DNA of 64,000 bases, taken from the NCBI RefSeq assembly GCF_000247815.1, contig NC_021700.1:18423541-18487540 (forward strand), written 5' to 3'. The position numbers and the translations under genes were made by a program. The stretch's first letter is position 1. Every line of letters starts with the position of its first letter. The notes beneath the pieces were generated by a model, which had not been told where the DNA came from, did not search any database, and was given only the letters and a program-made list of their open reading frames with translations. Source of the DNA: Ficedula albicollis (Eukaryota > Chordata > Aves > Passeriformes > Muscicapidae). This document shows, one piece after another, positions 54,695 through 64,000 of this stretch.

Positions 54695-57600
54695 CCCATA
54701 AGTGTGGACTTGGTTTCTCTGAAGAAGAGAAACTCATGCTTCTCATACCAAATGATACAATAATTTTCTAACACTAAAAAAGTCTCCCTAACCCCTAGAC
54801 CTGATAAAAATCCCATGGCACTCAAGTGGGAGCTTGGCCTTCCATTTCAGGAGACTTTGGACAGAATTTAGTGCAGCAACCTCCAGATTAATTTACTTTA
54901 GAACAAGAATCATAGTTTAGATGTATGCTTTGAAAAAAACAATGAATTGAATAGCTGAACTACTTAACCTCTGCATGGGAGTGACTTAGTATTTTTTCAA
55001 TATGCAATTTATTTTTCTCATCATTTCTCCATTATTCACTTCTAGAAAGCTAATTTTACCTCTTAAATCTACCGCATGAAATTTAAGTTCAAATATGTCA
55101 GAAGAAAATACATTCAATTGATTAACTAAACAATAAGCAGATACCATGCAGCAAAAAACCCCAACCAAACAAGCAAAAAAACTTCACTAAAAAAACAACA
55201 ACAAAAAACTTTACAAACTCCTTACATTTCAGATCATATTAGATATAGGTTTATTTCCTCCCCATCCCCTACCCACCCCTTGATTTTGATTATATATCTC
55301 CACATTACAGACAGATACTTCCATTTAAAAAAAGGCTAGTCTGAAACTTGTTTGCCAGCAGTTTCTAAATATTTTACAAATGGAGTCAGATTATCTTATG
55401 TGACTATTAAAACCAGGTTTCTATTAGGAATATGAAAGAGAGTTAATGCAATAAATTACAATAGACACATCAAATTAATTTAGAAAATTGTAATAATTGA
55501 AATAACTTGGAGGGAAGATTGGAAGGATTTTGGAAGGAGGATTTACATAAAGTATGATATGTTTGAAGCAGCTTAGAAAATTGTAGTTAGAACCATGTTT
55601 TTTTCCCTTTTGGAAGACTTTTACATGCTTCTGTGTCCCCTTACTGTTCTTCATAAGTTTATTTAAGAAGCAAGAGATGTAACAGGAATGCTCACACAGA
55701 AATAAAAATCTTCACTGAAAAACTGCCACCAACATACCCTCAACTCTCAGGAAGTTATGTGATTTGGAGATTAACTGAAGAAATTTAGGAAGCCACTAAT
55801 GTTAAAGGTGCTGTGAATAAATCTTGAGCTGGTGTTTTCCATCAGGAATAGAAATGGAAATATGTATGGTTTGCATTCTGAACAAAATCAGTAATTGAAG
55901 ATCTATTGGGTATTTCTTTTTCCTTAATATTAAGGAAATCAGTTGCAACCACCTTATTTTAGTGGTCCTACTTGACCAGGGATATTCTGCTACCACAGGC
56001 AGAGGTAGTAGAGAAGTGACTAATAGGGGCTGAGAGGAACAGAGCTGCTGAGTGTGACCAGGAACATGATTCTTCCACACATGCTAAAAAGGAAGAGCTT
56101 TAACCATTACAGCCCCATTAAAAGTTTATGTGCCTCCAGAGAGCTGTAATTAGAGAACAGGCTTCAGAATGAGATTTTGCATATAAAGACTTTTCATCTT
56201 CCTTTATCCTGTCTTAGATAACTAAAACTTTGCTTGGTCCAGGTTTGGGGACATGGTGACCTACAAGTACTAAGGCACTACTGGTTTTAGCACTGGATCT
56301 AACGTAATGTAACAATGGAAATTCATGGCCCTACGTCATAGTGTTTTCCTGTGCATGGCACTTGCCACCCTTTTGTCACCTCACTGTTTAACAATCCACA
56401 GCTCAAGCATATCAGCTGAGCAGCTAAGTGGGTACAGTGGACATAAACCACCTCAAGGGAAGTGGCCACAACTTCTGGAAATGTGAAGCCAGGATCATAA
56501 AACCCCGACACAAGGAAGGATGCAACCTTTTGCTTTTGTTCTCGACTAAAAATACAATTCAACATCTGTGAACACAGAAAGCAAGCAAGATTCTGTCTGA
56601 GGTGTTGAAGGTCAAATGTATGACCAACACTCATCCCAAATGAAGTTGTCCAGTCACAACAGCTACAGTTATATTTCCCCCAGCCTGACTGGCTCGAAGC
56701 CTTTAATTTTTACATTTTAATAAAGAGAAAGGAACACAAAGAATTTTTCCAATGAAAATTAAATTTTTCAAAATTTGAAACTTGACCTGTTCTGATGACT
56801 TTCTTCCCTCTCAGATTTATAATTATAAGCATTATATTTTCAACAACTACTTTGTTAATAAACCCTCCCCCAGTGCCAAATTTGAGTGGATAAAGAACAA
56901 GGAAATTTTGACCATAACACTAAAAAAACACCCAGGATTTTGAACAACAAATCTGATTACATTAACTGCATGCTTCTTTCATAAAATCTTCATAGCAAGA
57001 GAAATTAGCAGTACCATTATTTTCAACAGACTGCAAGCCTAAAGGAAGAAACAGCCATGCATTTGGGAAAATGAAGCATCTTTCTGTACAGAGAAAAAAG
57101 TATCCAATTCAAATGCATAGTTCAAGGTGAAGGTTTAGATTTTTTAGCTTTTCATTTCAGTTAATTTGTTCTCTGGCATGTGACTGGAGCTGAACATGTT
57201 GGGATAATTTCATCACAGCTTATCCTGTAATTACATTCCTCACTATAACTGAGGGAAAAAGCAGCGTGCTTTCTCAAGAGCTGCTTTAGCAGTAGCCCTT
57301 AATGACAAACAGAGTGTATCTGAGGGGAAAAAAAATGAGTCAAACTGGAGGGACATTTTCCGCAGTCAGAATTACTAAAGGTCAGTTAAGCAAAGCAAAA
57401 CATCTACTGTTTCCTTGAATTTAAATCTCCTCTGCTTAGCTGTCCTTGAGATCAAAATGGCATCTTACAAGGTGAAGGCTGATATTTCCCTGTTTATGTT
57501 TCTTATGTACTTTGAAACATGGTTAGGACTATTAGCTTTACGCTGAATAAATCAGGTGCAAACATTAAGAAAAAAGGCTGGTCAAAATGCTGGTAGTGAC

Positions 57601-59287
57601 ATTATTTTTTAATCACTGTACCCTGTTCGGTTCACCCCGAGTCTTATATAATCTGAGTCCTTACCCACCTGATTCAAAAACTACCAAGGCCATTTATGTA
57701 TCACTGGCCACGTAATTCCACTTAGTTTTCTGCTGTAGATCAAGCTTATAAAATCATAGATCAGGCCAGGATGTATCCCTTCCTGTTTATTCTCTACTAA
57801 GGGTTAGGTTAAATGATTGTGTTGGAGCAAAGTGTGTTTTATTTTTCAACTTAGGAGATACCACAAAGTCTGATATCTGAGGCTGCGGTCAAATAGGGCT
57901 GAAATTACCAGTTTTTCACTGGTTTACTTCATCAGATTAGACTACATGAGACATGCACAAAGATTGCTGATGTGTGCCAATGTTTTTCTTGGTGATTACG
58001 CTTCCTTTTTTTTCCACATGGATTTCCACTCTCAGCAACATCCAAGACTGGCTAAGCCATGTAGATATTAGTAGTAGAGATACCCATAGGAATGCATCAA
58101 GGACCTTGTGTAGGTACATAAATGTTGCAAAGATGAACTCAGGATGTAATTTCCAAAACTACTGCTACAGAACACGGTGAGTTTAGTATTAGCCTCCAAG
58201 CTAAAATACTGTGTGACACTTCTCTTAAATGTGTAACTTCGTACTTTAGTCTTGGGCTTTGCCTAGAGGTCATACTATTAGGGAAGTAAGTCTGTGGCAC
58301 TCTGCTCTGCCAATGTATGTTGCCTGTGACCATCCTCAGTTACTCTGGTTCTTCACACACACTGTCTGACCTTCAGAGTGCCACAACTCCCTTGTCACAC
58401 CATGCTTTCTTTCTGCCAAGCTTGGGGGAGAAGCTGTGGGCACTGACCTCAAAAAACAAATTTCCTGGCAATAGCTCAGTTCATGCATGTTTACTTGCCC
58501 TGAATGTGGCAAAAGGTACCGCTATTTAAGAAAGTCCAAATTTGTGTTTCATGGCTCTGCATAAGCTCCTGCCAGGTCATGTTGCCAGTGTTTGGCTTTA
58601 AAAGGTGTGCTGAGGCCAGGAAACATGGAAACAACAGTTCCCAGTGGATAGTAATGTGTCTCAACAAAAGAACTGGGATGGAAGAGACCTCTCCCTTTCC
58701 ACAGTTGTTATGTGAGATATGCTCACACGCACTCCCTGAAACCCACTGTACTAACACAGTGAAGGCCAATTCAGCCAGAATGTTCCAATAATGGATGGAA
58801 TAGGCAAAATAGGGACATGAAACAATATTTTTAATATTATTTTGAATATTATATTTTTGTGAAAGGTTAATGACATGACTTGAAGATCTTACTCCACCAT
58901 CTTAAAATGAGAACACATGGGAGGACAACTGACCAAGACTTTATTTTACTAATGGCAGAAGTAAACAGTGTGGCTACTATTTTGGGGTTGGCAAGTCTCA
59001 TGCCAGTGGTGGGGTTATAAAAATTTGAAGGCAATGAATGTTATTCTCCCTTCCATGGAAAAAGAATAGAGTTTGCACAGAGGACCTTTCCAAGCTGGTA
59101 AGTGATATTCTTAAGGTGCATGTCTCTTCAGCCCTCTCAGTGTAAGCCACTACACAAGAATTCAGATTGCTTGGAGAATTCATGGACCTCTAATTCAGGA
59201 TGCTGCCAGAATCATGCTTATGACCACTATCACAAATTTGTAAAAGGCATTATATAAATTAAGATACTTGGCCAGTAGAAACACAGG

Positions 59288-59316
59288 GGAATTGCCCTTA
59301 AGGAAGGGGCAATTCC
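59288..59316. repeat. Inverted repeat, 10-bp arms
   Basis: GGAATTGCCC (59288-59297), a 9-base spacer and GGGCAATTCC (59307-59316) can form a hairpin. Confidence 0.85.
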
Positions 59317-59410
59317 TGGAGAGCTACGACAGGTGCCTTAAATTTATACTTACATTTATAAGCAATACTTGTACATGTATCAAATAGTATTTTTCCCTCA
59401 GCTTTTTAGA

Positions 59411-59435
59411 GCTTTTTTTTTTTAAAAAAAAAAGC
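59411..59435. repeat. GC-T11-A10-GC self-complementary tract
   Basis: An oligo-T run is followed at once by an oligo-A run, flanked by GC on both sides. Confidence 0.85.
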
Positions 59436-59523
59436 ATGCCAGCTGCTGAGTTGAAGTGAGAAATCCCATCTTTTTATAGTTTCCTATCAGCCTTAGTGAC
59501 CATAAGTATCTCTCGTATATCTT

Positions 59524-59545
59524 TTATAGGTAAGTTTACCTATAA
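59524..59545. repeat. 22-bp palindrome, 10-bp arms
   Basis: TTATAGGTAA, GT, TTACCTATAA. It includes a GTAAGT splice-donor-like core by coincidence. Confidence 0.88.
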
Positions 59546-61171
59546 GAATTTGAATGAAGCTGATGCTATAATTCTTCTATTTCATTATCTACATTTATGT
59601 CCATATCATCATCCAGGTCTTTCATCTTCCCCACTCCAGGAGACCGTCCATGTCTTCCATGTAGATATGATTGGGACAGAGAAACTGATAAGTGTCTGTG
59701 TTCATGGCCTTTTTCCTGATTGGTGTAGGTTTATGAGAATATAAACTACTCTTTTCTTAGTAAACATTTTGCCTTTTCAATCTGGCACTAAAACTTCTGG
59801 CTGTTTAGACTTTTCTCTGCAGAAGTATTCTGCAAATAGAAATAATCAGCCAAATGTGTAAAAAAAATTGCTAGGTCAAGAATGGATGGGAAACCAGTTA
59901 TTGATTGTCAAGATTAAGAATGGTGTTATGAGTTGGACTGCTGCAGTTTTAAATATTTTTGCAGTGCTGCATACTCCAGAGCAAAAGGAAAGATCAGCAG
60001 CTTGAGGATGTGGGAGATAAACTTCTAGTTATCACATGCACTGTGTGATTTTTCAGATCAGCATAGCAGGGCTGCAGGGGCAGCACAAGAAGGTTTACAG
60101 CTGGAAGACACCTTAGAATTTGCTTCTGTTACTGGATGCTGCAGCAGCTGATATAAGTTCCTTTACATTTTCCTGATACTATGAACCTTGTGAAAAGAAG
60201 AGTAAGGATTTAGAAGAAGATAAGTGAAATATTTACAGTTGCTGGAAGTAATGCACATATTTTGCAGTATCCTTTGTAGAAACAGCAACAATTGAAGACT
60301 GAATGTCCTGATTCTTTCAGATTTCCCCTTAAATACATGGCTGCAAGAGAAGTAGTCACTGGTAACTAGCAACCAGCTCTAAACTTAGGCTTATACTTGA
60401 TGAGCTCTAACTTTAAGGGAGTGCATGGTCTTCATGAGAAGAAATTCATCAGAAAAAAACAGCAGCTGGAAGGAAAAGGAAATTATTTCCCTGACTTCAC
60501 CTTTGCTTCATTCTCTTCAGTATTGTACAACTTTCTTGATGTTGCATTCCTCCCACAACTACTTAGATCTCACAGATTCAGTGCACACATTGTCCTTCCA
60601 GAACGTGAGTTTTGCATTGCTGTTTTCCCCACTTTGTTTCAAAGCTGACCCAAGAGTCTGAGGTGTTTGTACCATGAAACAGATACACTTTGGCATAGGC
60701 ATCCATGGGGCTACAATTCCATATAAAATGCTGTAAATCCATGGAACTAAAAGTGGAAAAGTTGTGAAGTGGGGCATGAAATTCTTATCAATATCATCTG
60801 GGCCATTTGTACTTACACATGGCTTCTCAGAGAGGGTAAAGAGGTGAAAGTTACCCCCTGGCCTTCCCTGGACCTCCATGGGGTCTTGCTTGTCAAATGG
60901 TGTATGTAAGCCTTAAGGAGTAGCTCTTCAAACTGCAACGAATGTGAAGCAAAGGCAAAATGTTGCAGTTGGAGAGTGGAGATACTTAGATGTGTAACTA
61001 ATCTACTTTGGGAGATAGGCTGTTAACTTGAAACATGTCTCACATCTATGATTTGAGCTGCAAATGCATGAGGATTGATTTAATGGAGGAGTTTACCTCA
61101 TCAAATGTAGCTGCTGCATGAATTTCAGGGTGTTAGCAACACACCAAGGTCAGATATGCTGGTCAAGAAAC

Positions 61172-61341
61172 CTATGCACAAAAAATAAATGGAAAGCGCC
61201 TAGTCTCAAATTATCCTTCAGCAGGGGATAAATTGTTTAGGTAGCAGCATTCTGAGCTATGCACAAAAAATAAATGGAAAGCACCTAGTCTCAAATTATC
61301 CTTCAGCGGGGGATAAATTGTTTAGGTAGCAGCATTCTGAG
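61172..61341. repeat. Tandem duplication, 85-bp unit, two copies
   Basis: Copies are 61172-61256 and 61257-61341. Two differences are visible: AAGCGCC against AAGCACC, and CAGCAGGGG against CAGCGGGGG. Confidence 0.94.
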
Positions 61342-62570
61342 ATGTATAAAGGCATCTGAATAAGCTACACACTGAAAAGGTTGCTTTATAGATCATCAAA
61401 AACTTTAAGTAAATTCTACATATGCAGCATGAAGAGCATTTTCTGATATCAACAATTCTTTTTGATACCTATGAAAGAAAATTTGCACTTGATAGATTAA
61501 TAATACAAAGCAAGAATAAAAGCAAGAAAAAAAAGAAAAATCCAGTGGTCACACTTGGTGAGGTGGAAAATTTCAGCTTCAAGGAAAAATAAGTGATGTC
61601 TCCATGTAAAATTTTTTAAAAAGCCAGTCAATTCCTCAGAAAAAATTATCTGACATGTACAATGATGTTCTATTTGAAGTGAGAAAAAAAATCTCCATGT
61701 AAGGAGTCTAGACTAAGGGAACAGTGAAGAAAGAACATTTGGAAACAAGCAGAAAAATTACGTGGAAAGAAGTGGTTAGAAGGAATAGATTACTTTAAAG
61801 AAGGGCTCCTAGAGAGAGTCTCACTGCTATGTAGCAATGATTTAGTTGCTAGTTATTATTTGATAAAGGCATGACCAAGAATGGGTCAGTCTCATAAAAG
61901 ATTGCATTGTGGGTGCTGGTCTTTGCTAACTTTTCCATATTGCGTCAGGTATAGTTCTCTTGACCAAGGAGAGTTTCCCATCAGTCATTTTCTTAAGTTT
62001 GTGTTCCTCATGCAAATATGTGGATAGACAGTAAAATGGATTGGCACCAGAGAGAAAAACCAGTGAGTAGGACACCTGACTACAGGGGCAGTTCCCAGCT
62101 CCAGTCTCTGGTCCCACATTAATTTCTCTGTCTTCCACCCCGCACAGGCTGTGAGCAGCAGCAAGAGCAGCAGTGAGCCTTACTAAGCAAGGTCTGGGCT
62201 GGAGATCTGGGCCCAGCAGCGCTGTGTAAGGCTGCTGCACACCTGCACTGTAGCATCCCATGCAGCATCCCATGCAACAGACCCGCCAGGCATCAGGGCA
62301 GCAATGTCCCAGCAACTGAGCATCTGAGTTTGCACCTGAGTCAGACTAACTAACTCTGCTGTCTGGTCTGCCAGGAGGCTGTTCTGATTCAGTCCAGCAT
62401 TTGATGGCAAACAATCAGTCCTCTCATGGCTGTGCTTCATTAATTGAACAACCAAACTATTGTTAAACTTTGTCTTACCTGAGGGGAACTGGGTTTCTCA
62501 GGAAGCACTTAGCTATTATCCAGGAAATTAATGTTTTTCATAGTATCTGCATAGCCTGAGGGAAGCTGAG
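61342..62570. other. Unassigned sequence with a GC-rich patch
   Basis: The patch at about 62080-62320 is noticeably GC-richer and contains a 12-bp doublet (AGCATCCCATGC at 62252 and 62264). The 129-codon minus frame at 61926-62315 is cysteine-rich at its start only because of that patch. No family is recognised. Confidence 0.5.
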
Positions 62571-62633
62571 AATTTTTTGTTGGGTTTTTTTTTGTTTTGT
62601 TTTTGTTTGTTTTTTGTTTTTTGTTTTTTTTTT
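62571..62633. repeat. T-rich (TTTTG)n low-complexity tract
   Basis: Irregular TTTTG, TTTG and T runs. Confidence 0.88.
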
Positions 62634-63169
62634 ACATCATTAAACATCCTTGTTTTTGCAAGGTGAAGAACGTAACAACTGAAGAGCTAAAAACAAGCTT
62701 TCATTTCTGGTAATAATAAGTGCCTCTTAATTCCAGTGAGTTACAAACAACTGATGTTTATTTAGTAGATGTGGTTTGAAAAGAACAGGACTTCTGGAAT
62801 TTTCTTAATCCTGACTGATCACTAACAATTTAAACCTCCAAAATTTGTTAAATTACTTTTCTGGATACTTTAAAATATATCAGTTATTAATTCTAGCCTA
62901 ATGTTTCGATCCACTATTGGCACTTCTGCAGTCAGCAAAGTCTTATGTCTGTTTTTTAATATAAAGTCCTATTATTTTTCATTGCTTCCAATTACATACA
63001 GGGAACTTAAGAACACATTATGTTCTGTAATACTCCCTTTCTCCCTGTAAAAGTTTAGGGGAAATTGTTTTGTTCTGAATTTGCAGTCATGAATTTAAGA
63101 CTGACTGGCTATCACCTTTTGGATTCCATTAATCTGGATCAGAATTATTTCCATTACAATAGGTGTATT
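62634..63169. other. Unassigned AT-rich sequence
   Basis: Nothing recognised. Confidence 0.5.
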
Positions 63170-63233
63170 AGAGATTCATATAATTGTCTGAGTTGGAAGG
63201 AACCTTTAAAGGTCATCCAGACCAGTTTTCATT
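63170..63233 (-). mobile_element. CR1 LINE 3'-end fragment
   Basis: The segment from AGAGATTCATATAATTGTCTG through GAGTTGGAAGGAACCTTTAA to AGGTCATCCAGACCAG corresponds to the reverse complement of a CR1 3' end. The element may continue in decayed form to about 63345, but the similarity beyond 63233 is too weak for me to call. Confidence 0.75.
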
Positions 63234-63343
63234 TGTTTCACCAAAATAGGAAGCTATTTTTATGCACATTCATCCTAAGACAACAAAATATTCTGATTCA
63301 GCTGCACATTTTAGGGCTAATTGGTCTAGCACACTTCTGCTTG

Positions 63344-63437
63344 AAGTTATAAAAGATTAAATGGTTGTAGTAGCAGACAAAAGTAATTATAAGTTATAAA
63401 AGATAAAATGGTTGTAGTAGCAGACAAAAGTAATTAT
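63344..63437. repeat. Tandem duplication, 47-bp unit, two copies
   Basis: Copies are 63344-63390 and 63391-63437, differing by one base (AGATTAAATGG against AGATAAAATGG). It begins at or just inside the end of the decayed CR1 region. Confidence 0.93.
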
Positions 63438-64000
63438 TGGCATAACATTTATCTGCCTAGCTAAGATCAACAATAAACTACTTCAGATATTAATTTTCTG
63501 CTCTATTTGTGCATCTATTAAGTGGTCTGCAGCTTATTTCAAGACATTATTGGATTATATTAATGAATGCACATAGAGTTAAACACTACATATTTGTGTT
63601 CAAGTGTATTAGCAAAGAATACCAGTGTACCTTCTGTTCCATCCAGTCTATTACACTGCCTGTACCCAAAACTGAGCCTTTAGACTCTTGCTTTCTACAA
63701 GTGAAAAAACCTTTATATGCACTTATATTCAAACAAATGGTATTATCCTTCAAAATAATATAGATTTTTTTTCAAAAAAATACTCTTATTATATATCATG
63801 ATTTGCTTTGTCAGTTTCATAGGAGATGAAAATTTTAAAGTCCTATGTTTTACTTTAAAAATAAACCTTTTAGCAGGACATCAGCCTTTCGGTTTGTGTA
63901 TGGTATATTCTAATTATATTAATACATAAAAATAATGTAAAATGTCCAAACCACAGACACAAAAACATATAAAGTAGGAAAAAATTGCTTTTAATCTTAA
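63438..64000. other. Unassigned AT-rich sequence to the window end
   Basis: Nothing recognised. Confidence 0.5.

Larger units (their letters stand above)
54695..61171. other. Unassigned AT-rich sequence
   Basis: No gene or mobile element is recognised. Frames of 90-106 codons at 55802-56080, 56323-56634, 58491-58791 and 60559-60879 have no known motifs and often overlap on opposite strands. The stretch 57120-57600 has little low-complexity sequence and could be a conserved non-coding element, but this cannot be judged without other genomes. Three short inverted repeats are listed separately. Confidence 0.5.

Noticed and set aside
53998..54825. 64 and 116-codon minus frames sharing the same end
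   Set aside because: They share sequence because of the 485-bp tandem duplication, and no protein signature is visible.
54986..55168. 60-codon minus frame with a GTAAAA donor-like site
   Set aside because: No acceptor is present on its upstream side and the translation is unremarkable.

Overview
The window is nuclear DNA from a bird, most likely a songbird (passerine). It is AT-rich, gene-poor and holds no complete protein-coding gene, RNA gene, operon or CRISPR array that I can support. The assignment rests on the mobile elements. A tRNA-Ile-derived SINE with a CR1-type tail (7316-7466) matches the architecture of TguSINE1, described from zebra finch. CR1 LINE 3' ends lie at 46403-46622 and 63170-63233. 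Three solo LTRs (about 11870-12855, 13086-13685, 13687-14533) match widespread avian endogenous retrovirus LTR families that I recall as ERVL-like. The window reads as intergenic or long-intron sequence.

Layout: 1-7315 is mostly unique sequence with two local duplications (321-635 and 2449-3314). 7316-7466 is the SINE. 7467-11869 is unassigned. 11870-14533 is an LTR cluster in which two LTRs abut and the junction was later duplicated. 14751-14909 is a small duplication. 14910-39853 is long AT-rich sequence with microsatellites, two small duplications and a perfect 25-bp palindrome. 39854-40006 is a run of 136 G followed by 17 T. 40423-41940 holds two copies, apparently identical apart from their AT tails, of about 610 bp. 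43579-43696 (minus) is the only stretch that reads like a coding exon, and it is weak. 46403-46622 is CR1. 49421-54694 carries three more duplications. 54695-64000 is unassigned sequence with hairpins, two small duplications and a CR1 fragment.

The main pattern is twelve recent direct duplications, with units of 47 to 909 bp and copies that differ at only a few bases. They occur at roughly one per 5 kb and mostly lie in non-repetitive sequence. One of them contains a small rearrangement that looks like an intrastrand template-switch mutation. Whether the duplications are real biology or partly an assembly effect (two haplotypes placed in tandem) cannot be decided from sequence alone. I did not find an undescribed gene system.
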